Under the pieces are notes generated by a model. That model saw only the letters and a list, made by a program, of their open reading frames with translations. It was not told where the DNA came from and did no database searches. The position numbers were made by a program, and so were the translations under genes. From an uncultured Candidatus Melainabacteria bacterium (GTDB lineage: Bacteria > Cyanobacteriota > Vampirovibrionia > Gastranaerophilales > Gastranaerophilaceae): a DNA stretch of 64,000 nt. Shown piece by piece: positions 8,767 to 16,023 of the stretch; positions within the stretch are counted from its first letter, which is position 1; each line of letters opens with the position of its first letter. The DNA is taken from NCBI GenBank assembly GCA_934718085.1, contig CAKUZL010000004.1:62001-126000 (forward strand). Reading direction: 5' to 3'.

Positions 8767-11679
8767 ATGAGCATCAACAACATCAATCCGAACTCAACGT
8801 TATTTTCGTCGAAAGCGAAAACGATAGCGCAGGCACAAAGCGTTGCGACGGAGGGAATTTCGACAACGGAGTCGACGTCGGCCGCAAGTGCGGTCACACA
8901 AACCGATGTAAGTGCGGTGCTCAGCGACGCGGACACCATTTCTTCGACGATATCGGGTATCGACGAAGAAATCGCGGCTTGCACGAAAGAGCTGGAATCC
9001 GTAAACAAAGAGTTGGCTGCTGCGGACAAGGAAATTTCTGACATAAGTTCGGAAATCAAAACAATTCGCTCGAAAGTCGCGACGATTGCGGCTAAAGAAA
9101 TTTCGACGCAAACAAAAGCCGAAATTGCCGAGCTGAAAGAAAGAATTACCGAACTTCAGGGGTTAAAAAAGCAAGCGGAAGCTAAAAAAGCTCAACTCGA
9201 GTCGCAAAAGACAAGTCTCGAAAAGCAAGGGGACAAGCTTGCCGAAATGAAGGATAAAGCTTACGAAATCTACGATACAGTAAAGAAAGAAACCGAAAAA
9301 ATTGAAAAGGAGCTTATAACTTACGAAGAACAAAAAACCGAATCCGAAGAAATCCAGAAAAAATACAGAGATTTGATAAAACAAAGCTCCGAAAGTTCGG
9401 AAGAAACGATAAATAAACTGAAACAGGAGCTTGAAGAACTTCAGAAGGAACTCGAGTCGATAAGTAAGGAAATCGATTCCGAGTCGGGAACTCTTACGCT
9501 CGAAATAGCCGCGTTGGAAGCCCAAAAAGAAGCTTCCGACAAAACTTTGAAAGAGTACGAAGAGAAAATAGACGAACTGACTAAAGCGAAAAAGGAAGTT
9601 CAGGAAGAATACGATGCCGCGAAAGCTCGCGCCGACGAGCTTCAAAAGCAGCTTGACGAGTCGAATTTGGCGGACTTGGAAGCTAAAGAACTCGAAGCAC
9701 GGAGAGCATACGAAGAAGAAGCAAAGGCGTACGCGGATCTTTTGAAGCAACAGGAACAGGCTCAAAAAGAATATAACGAAGCGAAAGCCGAATATTTGGC
9801 TGAAGAAGCAAATATCAAAAAGCAAACCGGGAACAAAAACCTCGACGATATCGTGGAAGACGCAATTGCGGCGGTGTTGAGAGAAAATCCGGGCGTAAAA
9901 CAAGGTTCGGAAGAGTTTGCGGACTTGTTTCAAAACAAACTCGGAGAACTTATCGACCCTGCGGTGGATTATTCGAAATTGAACTCATTGAGGGACAAGC
10001 TGTACGAAAAACAGGTAAAACTCGACACCATCAACAACCTGATTGACGCTACTTCGCCGTTGATTGCGCAAAAACGTGCGGAATGGGAAAAAGCCGCAAA
10101 CGAACTTGCGTACGAAAAAAGTAAAATGAGCGCGATATCGAAAGAACTTCAGGAGCAAAACAAAACGGTTAAATCGCTGGAAGCGGAGCTCAACGCGTAC
10201 GATTCGCAAATCGAAGGCTACAAGGAACTTTACGAAAAAGAAAAAGCAAACAACGAATCTTTGACGGAGCAAATTTCGAAAAAGAAAAGCGAATACAAAA
10301 CGAAAAAGGAAATTTACGACAAACTTGTCGAGCAAATCAAAACAAAAAACGAAGAAATCGACCAAGCAGAACAAAATTCCGGCAAAGATACGGAAGAGTA
10401 CAAAGAGCGTCTCGAATCGGAAATTCTTAATTACAACAAAATAATTGAAAAAATCGAAGAGAAAACAAAAGAATTGACCGAGGCGAAAGCAGAACTCGTA
10501 AAGGCAAAAGGCGCGGTTGACGGCGTTGACGCGGCTATCGAGGAGCAACAGAGATTGTTGAATTCCGTAAACGAGCAGTTGAAAAACGTCAACGACATAA
10601 TAGATAAAATAAATTCGACGATCGCGGACATAACTTCGGCAATCGAAAAGGCGCACCCCGAAGACGAAGACGTACCTTTCGACGACATTTGGAAACTTGT
10701 TCCCGAACAGGAGAAAAATATCGTGAAGGAGCGGAACTTAAATCTTTCCGAGGTGAGTGCCGACGGAACCGAGCGGTACGTAATAGCGAAAGGCTCGCAA
10801 GACGGAATTTATCACATTTACGACCTTGAAACCGACAAAAGTATAGCGCGTCAATACGACGACAGATTCAACAGCTACACCTACTGCGCGGAAGGCAACG
10901 GATATCTGTACGGATTCAAACGCGGCGACGGAGCGGGGTCACAAGATGTATTCGGAATTAAAGACTGGGATGCAAGCACGCAAAGCGGAAAAACCGAAAA
11001 ATACAAAGCGACGTACACTACGAGTTCACCGCTCGCGTTTGACCTTGAAGGCGACGGAATAAAAACGAGCAGCGAAAAAACGTACTTCGATATCGACGGC
11101 GACGGCGATTTGGACAGAATTCACAACGTAAACGAATGGGTACTGGCGTTTGATGCCGACGGTAACGGAAAAGCGGGCGAAAGCGGGCTGGAAGTTTTCG
11201 GAAACAACACCGACCTTGACGGCGACGGCAAAGCGGACGGGTACAAAGACGGATTTGAAGCACTGGAAGCTCTTGCAAAGAAAGAAGGGCTCGTAAACGG
11301 CACGGACGATTTTGTACTGGATCAAAACGACCTCGAAATTTTGTCGAAAAAATACGGACTCACTTTGACGAAAGGTTACGGAGGCGAGTCAAAATCGTTG
11401 CGGGACGCGGGAATAACCCAAATCAACCTGTCATCCGGGCAGTCTGTTCGAGAAAGCAATTTCGACGGCAAAGGCAACGATATAATGCGAAGAGACGGCG
11501 CGACATTTACCGTTAACGGCAAAGAACACGAATACGCGGATGTTTGGAACGCTCACGTCGACAACAACGCAAAACAAAAAGAGGCCGAAGCCGAACTCGA
11601 AAAGTATCTTAACCCGCCGCCCGAACCCGATATCAGCGACGAAGAATTTGAAGCGATTATGAAAAAATATCGTGAATAA
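8767..11679 (+). CDS. Giant coiled-coil protein with C-terminal calcium-binding-type domain (970 aa)
   Basis: Unknown function. Residues 1-60 are polar and Ser/Thr/Ala-rich with no hydrophobic signal peptide. About 62-630 is nearly continuous Glu/Lys/Gln heptad coiled coil, interrupted near 358-410 by a non-coil segment. A compact domain follows (~640-750). About 753-930 resembles the Asp/Gly-rich module found in RTX and other secreted proteins: PLAFDLEGDG, FDIDGDGDLD, LAFDADGNGK, VFGNNTDLDGDGK, then a DQNDLEIL EF-hand-like loop and an ITQINL strand. The tail is charged. AAAGGAG sits 6 bases before the ATG, and a strong terminator follows. The architecture suggests a long rod with a Ca-binding end, exported without a Sec signal; that is inference. 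The conserved 14-mer lies 91 bases upstream. Confidence 0.85.
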   Translation: MSINNINPNSTLFSSKAKTIAQAQSVATEGISTTESTSAASAVTQTDVSAVLSDADTISSTISGIDEEIAACTKELESVNKELAAADKEISDISSEIKTIRSKVATIAAKEISTQTKAEIAELKERITELQGLKKQAEAKKAQLESQKTSLEKQGDKLAEMKDKAYEIYDTVKKETEKIEKELITYEEQKTESEEIQKKYRDLIKQSSESSEETINKLKQELEELQKELESISKEIDSESGTLTLEIAALEAQKEASDKTLKEYEEKIDELTKAKKEVQEEYDAAKARADELQKQLDESNLADLEAKELEARRAYEEEAKAYADLLKQQEQAQKEYNEAKAEYLAEEANIKKQTGNKNLDDIVEDAIAAVLRENPGVKQGSEEFADLFQNKLGELIDPAVDYSKLNSLRDKLYEKQVKLDTINNLIDATSPLIAQKRAEWEKAANELAYEKSKMSAISKELQEQNKTVKSLEAELNAYDSQIEGYKELYEKEKANNESLTEQISKKKSEYKTKKEIYDKLVEQIKTKNEEIDQAEQNSGKDTEEYKERLESEILNYNKIIEKIEEKTKELTEAKAELVKAKGAVDGVDAAIEEQQRLLNSVNEQLKNVNDIIDKINSTIADITSAIEKAHPEDEDVPFDDIWKLVPEQEKNIVKERNLNLSEVSADGTERYVIAKGSQDGIYHIYDLETDKSIARQYDDRFNSYTYCAEGNGYLYGFKRGDGAGSQDVFGIKDWDASTQSGKTEKYKATYTTSSPLAFDLEGDGIKTSSEKTYFDIDGDGDLDRIHNVNEWVLAFDADGNGKAGESGLEVFGNNTDLDGDGKADGYKDGFEALEALAKKEGLVNGTDDFVLDQNDLEILSKKYGLTLTKGYGGESKSLRDAGITQINLSSGQSVRESNFDGKGNDIMRRDGATFTVNGKEHEYADVWNAHVDNNAKQKEAEAELEKYLNPPPEPDISDEEFEAIMKKYRE

Positions 11680-11713
11680 AAATAAATAATTATACAAAAG
11701 TTTGGCATGTATC

Positions 11714-11738
11714 CCCCCGAAAAATCGGGGGTTCTTTT
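11714..11738 (+). terminator. Rho-independent terminator after the coiled-coil gene
   Basis: CCCCCGA (11714-11720), loop AAAA, TCGGGGG (11725-11731), then TTCTTTTTT. It separates the coiled-coil gene from the four-repeat gene at 11859. Confidence 0.9.
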
Positions 11739-11748
11739 TTGTAAAAAA

Positions 11749-11760
11749 TTGTAAATTTTT
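11749..11760 (+). promoter_or_regulatory. Conserved upstream element, site B (12 of 14 match)
   Basis: TTGTAAATTTTT matches the 14-mer at its first 12 positions, followed by CA instead of GT. It is preceded at a 10-base interval by another TTGTAAA. It lies 98 bases before the ATG of the four-repeat gene, in the same orientation. Confidence 0.4.
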
Positions 11761-11858
11761 CAATAAAATAAAACCAAAAAAGGTAAAATTTTACATTCAG
11801 GAGGTTTTATAAAAGAGCGAGAGGAAGCATGCCTCTTTGCAAAAAAAGGAGAAAAATA

Positions 11859-12899
11859 ATGGCAATCGCGCCTTTACAACTTATGCCGAGAGCTTTTAAA
11901 GCCGCAGGCAAGACATATTCGTTTAAAACAGTCGGAAGTGTATTGATTTCGGGCAGCCCGAAAGGAATGGCAAAAGAATTCCGTTCACATGCCGTGAAAA
12001 ATCCCGGAAACCGCTCGATAATAAAAGATTTCTTTTTGAATTTGATAGACTCGGCAACGGGCAAAAGAGAAGTAAAACGTCAAATGACTCAGGCGGTCAA
12101 ATACCCCGCAAGCGCAAAGAAAACGGCTATTCACAGAATGGAAGCCACAAGCACGGTTCAGCTTGAAGGAACAAAAGAAGGTTTCGAACGCGAAATAGAC
12201 GTTCAACTGAAAAGAGCCCAAAAACGAGGAGTATCGGACAATTCGGTCAAAGACTATTTTATCGACCTCATCAAAAAGAGCGACCTTACCTCGAAAGACA
12301 AAAAAGAGTTGCTTGAAATTCCGGTATTAAAAGAACGTCTCAACGACAATTTCGTGACAAAAATGGTCAATTCGGGAATGCAAAAAGTAAGAACCGTGAC
12401 AGACGCAGTCGGAGGATTTTTCAAACGAACGGCATCCGCGTTGGGTTCGTTCTTCGGAGCGGGAGCCAAAAAGCATTCTATAACCGTTATGGCGGACATT
12501 TCGACCGAATGCACGAAGGAAGGATTCAGAAAATTGGTTGTCGCAAAAGGCGCAACTCCCGAAGCGAAAAAAGAAGTCGCAGGAATTATCAAAAAATCGG
12601 ATTTATCGAAAGAAGTCAAAAAAGAACTCGTCGACTACATCGCGACTGTCACGAGAAAAACACCCGCAAACAGCGACGCAAGGGTTTTTGCCTTTAAATC
12701 GCAAACCGAAGTCGAAATAGAAGGAACAAAAGAAGAAATCACGAAATGGATTCAAAACAAAGCAAAAGAAGCTTACGGCTCGGGCTCGAAAGAAGAAATC
12801 GCAAGCTTCGGAAATCTGTGCAGAAACATCGCTGCCGCAAAAGGTTCGCCGCTGAAAATGATTGACATCGGCGTTATCATTCAGGATTTTCTAAAATAA
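11859..12899 (+). CDS. Four-repeat hypothetical protein (346 aa)
   Basis: Unrecognised. I place the start at ATG 11859 because AAAAGGAG precedes it by 6 bases; an in-frame ATG at 11829 has no such site. There is no signal peptide and no clear membrane helix. The protein is built from four diverged copies of a ~55-residue unit at about 19-75, 98-155, 208-264 and 282-340. Each opens with a short strand and a turn (SGSPKGM, LEGTKEGF, ECTKEGF, IEGTKEEI), followed by an amphipathic helix and a Lys-rich helix (IIKKSDL / LIKKSDL in the middle copies). A Gly/Ala/Phe-rich linker at 183-203 separates copies 2 and 3. The repeats resemble an alpha/beta adaptor module; no function can be claimed. The conserved 14-mer-like element lies upstream and a perfect terminator follows. 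Confidence 0.75.
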   Translation: MAIAPLQLMPRAFKAAGKTYSFKTVGSVLISGSPKGMAKEFRSHAVKNPGNRSIIKDFFLNLIDSATGKREVKRQMTQAVKYPASAKKTAIHRMEATSTVQLEGTKEGFEREIDVQLKRAQKRGVSDNSVKDYFIDLIKKSDLTSKDKKELLEIPVLKERLNDNFVTKMVNSGMQKVRTVTDAVGGFFKRTASALGSFFGAGAKKHSITVMADISTECTKEGFRKLVVAKGATPEAKKEVAGIIKKSDLSKEVKKELVDYIATVTRKTPANSDARVFAFKSQTEVEIEGTKEEITKWIQNKAKEAYGSGSKEEIASFGNLCRNIAAAKGSPLKMIDIGVIIQDFLK

Positions 12900-12921
12900 A
12901 AAATATAAACGCAAATTAACA

Positions 12922-12958
12922 AAAGGAATTCGACAAACACTCGAATTCCTTTATTTTT
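12922..12958 (+). terminator. Rho-independent terminator after the four-repeat gene
   Basis: A perfect 12-bp stem: AAAGGAATTCGA (12922-12933) with TCGAATTCCTTT (12941-12952), 7-base loop, followed by ATTTTTG. Confidence 0.92.
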
Positions 12959-13126
12959 GCAAGTTTTCACCACATAAAACGCAAAAAAGTACATCAACTT
13001 GTCATGAACTCATGCCGCCAAAAAACTCGAAAAATCGGCACAAAACGACAAATCAATCGTCAAAATAAGCTTGGGACAAGGATTTCCGCAATTGTATCAT
13101 TATCTTCACAATTGACAAACTAAGGG

Positions 13127-13154
13127 TTGAAAAGAGAAGTGCAACGGATATAAT
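13127..13154 (+). promoter_or_regulatory. Strong sigma70-type promoter
   Basis: TTGAAA (13127-13132), 16-base spacer, TATAAT (13149-13154). The transcription start should be near 13161, about 240 bases before the start codon of the Cys-rich gene at 13401. It also places the first base of the RNA just before the GCTCAAGC arm of the leader's closing helix. Confidence 0.7.
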
Positions 13155-13160
13155 AAAGAA

Positions 13161-13364
13161 GAGCTCAAGCGAAAGTGCACGAAATAAGGCACTCGGGAGC
13201 ATGTACATCCGAAAAGGTCAAACACGAATTCGGATTACAAAAGGGAATCGAAAGCAAAAACGCAGACGGTTCGGGCTCGGGAAACGACAAATCACGGAGA
13301 AAAGGGGAATATCGTCGTTTTTCGGAAGACATCCGATTTTGTAAAACCGGATTAAAGCTTGAGC
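13161..13364 (+). ncRNA. Candidate structured RNA / long 5' leader
   Basis: The predicted transcript is closed by a perfect 8-bp helix, GCTCAAGC (13163-13170) with GCTTGAGC (13357-13364). Inside are three local hairpins: AGTGC/GCACT (13174-13178, 13189-13193), ATCCGAA/TTCGGAT (13207-13213, 13229-13235) and ATCCG/CGGAT (13331-13335, 13348-13352), plus an ACGAC/GTCGT pairing (13284-13288, 13313-13317). It sits between a strong promoter and the ribosome binding site of the Cys-rich gene. It does not carry the conserved core motifs I know for RNase P, tmRNA, SRP RNA, T-box, TPP, SAM, c-di-GMP or c-di-AMP RNAs. It could be a cis-regulatory leader or an independent RNA about 200 nt long. Confidence 0.45.
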
Positions 13365-13400
13365 ATAGGGGAAAATTGTCATTTATCGGAGGGGGAAACA

Positions 13401-13622
13401 TTGCTTAGAAGCAGAGATATGGGCAGAGCCATAGCAGTAAGACGTTGGACCAATACAGCGCTCGAATGTTACAAGAGAGGATGTGTTTGCGAAGGTTGTT
13501 TTTATTCGGACTTTTTTAACGGAACGTCACAACGTTGCCAGATGAAAGCATCGGTTTTGGAGCTTGTACGGGTGCTCGGAAAACCTGATATAGAATTGCC
13601 TCAGGTTTTGGAAGACGAATAA
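13401..13622 (+). CDS. Small Cys-rich conserved-looking protein (73 aa)
   Basis: Unrecognised. I start it at TTG 13401 because GGAGGGGG ends 5 bases upstream; ATG 13419 in the same frame is an alternative that loses six residues. The core has five Cys in the pattern C-x4-C-x-C-x2-C-x12-C (ALECYKRGCVCEGCFYSDFF followed by QRCQMK), then a hydrophobic helix (ASVLELVRVLGKP). This looks like a small zinc- or iron-sulphur-binding fold. There is no signal peptide or membrane helix. The gene has an unusually long leader (~240 nt) and a ~180-nt 3' region before a perfect terminator. A metal-dependent regulator is one possibility, but nothing in the sequence proves it. Confidence 0.7.
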   Translation: MLRSRDMGRAIAVRRWTNTALECYKRGCVCEGCFYSDFFNGTSQRCQMKASVLELVRVLGKPDIELPQVLEDE

Positions 13623-14148
13623 CGGCAATACTTGTTCACTCAACGCAGTCTGTCAGGCAAACCGTAATCATCAAAAACAGATGATTTTCGCGAAACGATA
13701 CGTCATCGACCGGGACTCCGACGCGGACGGACTACGGGAACAGGGAAATCAAAACATGCAAAACGTTTTTTAGTAAACGGTAGCGCACAAAAAGGAAGTA
13801 TAAAAAGAGTCGAATGTATCGACTCTTTTTGTTGAAAACTTCCAAAAATGGGGGAAAAACGTTACAATCTCGTTACCGTCGAGAGAGTCACGGCCGAACA
13901 CCGAAAAACGCTTCGGAACCGTTCTTACCCGAAATATAAATATCAAGTTTTTGTTTCAAACTGACATTTACACCGGAAAAACACGTTGTTTTTCGTTGTA
14001 CAGCAGTCCAATTACTATTTCGTCGAACCCACACCACACCGAAAGCCCTGTTAAGAAAAGGGTCTCTCGACTGCCGCACCCGTCGGTTTCCGCCCGGTAA
14101 CATCAACACTGTTCGTAAAAACCGGCTACAAAACACCGTCGCCGCTTA
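13623..14148. other. Gene-poor interval between the Cys-rich gene and dut
   Basis: About 180 bases of plus-strand 3' region lie before the terminator at 13802-13830. Then 318 bases follow downstream of dut in which I see no convincing gene. A minus-strand reading frame at 13888-14136 (82 codons) starts without a ribosome binding site and has an Arg-rich composition unlike the neighbours, so I do not call it. The minus strand downstream of dut has several short G+C-rich complementary stretches that could be an untranslated RNA, but no recognised family. Confidence 0.4.
13802..13830 (+). terminator. Perfect 12-bp terminator, probably bidirectional
   Basis: AAAAAGAGTCGA (13802-13813), loop ATGTA, TCGACTCTTTTT (13819-13830). 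The A-run before and T-run after the stem let it act on both strands, ending the Cys-rich transcript from the left and any dut read-through from the right. Confidence 0.92.
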
Positions 14149-14586
14149 TTATTTGCCGGTAGAGCCGAAGCCGCCCGAACCTCTTTCGGACCCGCAAAGT
14201 TCCGAACAAACGGAAATTTGAGGGTATTCGACCTTACAAATAACCATTTGAGCAATGCGTTCGCCCGGAGTCACGGTGTATTCCGTATCGGAAAGATTTA
14301 CGAGTCCGACTTTGATTTCGCCGCGATAATCGGCATCAACGGTGCCGACTGCGTTAATCAAAGTAATTCCGTGTTTTATCGACAATCCGGAACGCGCCCT
14401 GACTTGAGCTTCATAACCTACGGGGAGCTCGATTTTCAAGCCTGTCGGGACAAGAGCCCGTTGCAAAGGTTTTAAGACAATCGGCTCGGTTATATAGGCG
14501 GACAAATCCATGCCCGAAGCACCCGGAGTTTTGTATTCGGGGACTTTTACATCGTCCGAGATTTTTAAAATTTTCAATTCGATCAT
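14149..14586 (-). CDS. dut: dUTP diphosphatase (dUTPase)
   Basis: Hydrolyses dUTP to dUMP and pyrophosphate, keeping uracil out of DNA and supplying dTMP synthesis; a cytosolic homotrimer. At 145 aa it has the normal family length and all five motifs: PGASGMDLSAY (I), VRARSGLS (II), GVTLINAVGTVDADYRGE-like segment with the catalytic Asp (III), PGERIAQMVI (IV) and the C-terminal RGSGGFGSTGK arm (V). Its ATG is 6 bases after a TATAAT that forms a good promoter with TTGAAA 17 bases further up, and no ribosome binding site is present, so the mRNA is probably leaderless. The promoter sits over the end of the preceding glycine-zipper gene, so dut has its own transcription start. Confidence 0.97.
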   Translation of the reverse strand: MIELKILKISDDVKVPEYKTPGASGMDLSAYITEPIVLKPLQRALVPTGLKIELPVGYEAQVRARSGLSIKHGITLINAVGTVDADYRGEIKVGLVNLSDTEYTVTPGERIAQMVICKVEYPQISVCSELCGSERGSGGFGSTGK

Positions 14587-14592
14587 GGGAAG

Positions 14593-14621
14593 ATTATATC
14601 GACAAATCAGAGAGATTTCAA
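14593..14621 (-). promoter_or_regulatory. dut promoter, leaderless type
   Basis: Minus strand: TTGAAA (14621-14616), 17-base spacer, TATAAT (14598-14593), 6 bases, ATG of dut. Spacing puts the transcription start on the start codon itself. It partly overlaps the stop end of the gene at 14607-15908. Confidence 0.7.
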
Positions 14622-15908
14622 CATTGTAAAGAATTCGGGGTAATCGCGGTTGACGGTGTACAATTTATCGACGGTGTTTTTGGAAAGTGTCCCGGTCGCG
14701 GAAAGTTCCTTATCGGCAGCGGCAAAAATGTTTCTGACTTTATTTAACTCAACGGGGTCCGAGGGTTGGATTTGCGGCGAAACGTCGATTTTGTCGCACA
14801 ATTCCGGAGTTAAGAGTTTTTTCTCGGACAGTTCATCTTCTTTCGAAGCTTCGGGAAGAGAGAAGCCTACAAATTTAAAGATATTTTCGCAAATTTGAGA
14901 CCCGAGACCGAAGCCTGCCATCATGCCCGCAAAGTTACCGATGAGAGCACCGACACCGAAGCCGACGGGTCCCGCAACCATGCCTCCGACGGCACCGCCG
15001 GCGAGAGCAAGAGGAATTTCGAGTGCGCCCGAAATGTAAAGCGACGCAAACGAGCTGAAGAAACTTCTGACTGTTTCTTTTATGCCTTCGCCGGTTCCGA
15101 AAGTTTGGAACGCGGAGAGAATACTCGGAATGCAGAAGACCATAAACATTCCGATGCCGCCTGCGTGTGTAATGTTTTTTGACAAAACATGTTTAATTCT
15201 TTCGCCTGCGGAGCCTTTCAGAGGTTCGAGAAGTTCCGGTACGGGAGTTTTTTTGCAATCGCGAAGCCACTCGGCGACACGAACGTCGGAGCCCGCCCAC
15301 CATTTTTTGGAGGTTTTGCCTAATCCGACAATATTTAAAATAAGCGAACGAAACGAGTTTCTTATGCGGCTGCCGTTTTTGGAAATCGTGAGACCTCTCA
15401 AAGAGTCGTGCGCGGCGTTTTCGTGCATTTTCGCATTGAACGTAAACTCCATCGCATCGGCGAGTTTATCCAAAAACGAACGGGAATCTTTTGTAAACAA
15501 TTTTTTGGTCAAATCGCAACCGTGTTGGTTTTGGGCAGCCAAAAAGTCAGCCAAATTTTTGCCGTCGGGAGAATATTTGGAAAAATAGTCAATACGCTTC
15601 GCAATATTTTCTTTACCGCCGACATCGGGCAGCTTTCCTTCTTTTGCGGCTTTCATCATGTCGTAAAACGCGGCAATGTTGTTTTTCCTCATCCATGCGC
15701 ACAAAACGCCTTGAATGCCGGCAAACGCAAGGTCGGGAGCAAGATGAATGCCGGGAAGTTTTTTACCCTCTTTGGATTGCGATGATTGTGAAGAGGACGA
15801 CGCAGAAGACTGCACGGCTTCGGCATGCGAAGAATGCGCGGGACTGACCGACGAGCGATGCGCCGCGGCAACTAAATTGGGATGTACCGTCGAGATTGAA
15901 TTCGTCAT
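14607..15908 (-). CDS. Glycine-zipper family protein 1 (433 aa), no signal peptide
   Basis: One of three homologues in a row (with 16024-17622 and 17716-19644). Residues 1-50 are polar, rich in Ser/His/Gln, with no Sec signal. A first amphipathic segment carries IQGVLCAWMRK (~65-75), which resembles LQGGLTAWMRW of protein 2. A helical middle region follows. The shared C-terminal domain starts at HAGG (~248-251), continues through a hydrophobic helix to IP (~260-261), and ends in a long Gly/Ala zipper (LAGGAVGGMVAGPVGFGVG and on, ~295-340) of the kind that packs or inserts in membranes, followed by a soluble tail. AAAAGGA precedes the ATG. The conserved 14-mer is 80 bases upstream. Function unknown; secreted translocator/pore or surface protein is an inference. 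Confidence 0.8.
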   Translation of the reverse strand: MTNSISTVHPNLVAAAHRSSVSPAHSSHAEAVQSSASSSSQSSQSKEGKKLPGIHLAPDLAFAGIQGVLCAWMRKNNIAAFYDMMKAAKEGKLPDVGGKENIAKRIDYFSKYSPDGKNLADFLAAQNQHGCDLTKKLFTKDSRSFLDKLADAMEFTFNAKMHENAAHDSLRGLTISKNGSRIRNSFRSLILNIVGLGKTSKKWWAGSDVRVAEWLRDCKKTPVPELLEPLKGSAGERIKHVLSKNITHAGGIGMFMVFCIPSILSAFQTFGTGEGIKETVRSFFSSFASLYISGALEIPLALAGGAVGGMVAGPVGFGVGALIGNFAGMMAGFGLGSQICENIFKFVGFSLPEASKEDELSEKKLLTPELCDKIDVSPQIQPSDPVELNKVRNIFAAADKELSATGTLSKNTVDKLYTVNRDYPEFFTMLKSL

Positions 15909-15987
15909 TTCCTTTTCACTTTCACATGTAATAAAACATCGGGGGGTTAAAAATTGCGCAAATCTTGAAAATCGGGGATTATTTTTA

Positions 15988-16001
15988 ACAAAAATTTACA
16001 A
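15988..16001 (-). promoter_or_regulatory. Conserved 14-mer TTGTAAATTTTTGT, site C
   Basis: Exact copy of the 14-mer, reading toward the gene that starts at 15908 and 80 bases before it. A further GTAAAA lies just upstream of it (16002-16007), giving a ~10-base periodic GTAAA pattern. Confidence 0.55.
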
Positions 16002-16023
16002 TTTTACGCAAACGAAGCATAGC

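Noticed and set aside
9163..9933. Long minus-strand open frame of 256 codons opposite the coiled-coil gene.
   Set aside because: Its Phe/Leu/Arg-rich composition is the shadow of the Glu/Lys/Gln codons on the plus strand; it has no ribosome site.
13266..13282. CGGTTCGGGCTCG looked like a tRNA T-arm.
   Set aside because: The invariant A of the TTCRA loop is replaced by G, and no acceptor, D or anticodon arms can be built around it.
13239..13300. AAAAGGGAA and following sequence looked like the start of a cobalamin riboswitch core.
   Set aside because: The conserved GCCACTG-type B12 box and the expected helices after it are absent.
13175..13408. Plus-strand frame (77 codons, GTG start) inside the structured leader.
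   Set aside because: No ribosome site, composition atypical, and it would destroy the closing helix if constrained as coding.
13888..14136. Minus-strand frame of 82 codons downstream of dut.
   Set aside because: No ribosome binding site, Arg-rich composition unlike neighbours, no recognisable domain.
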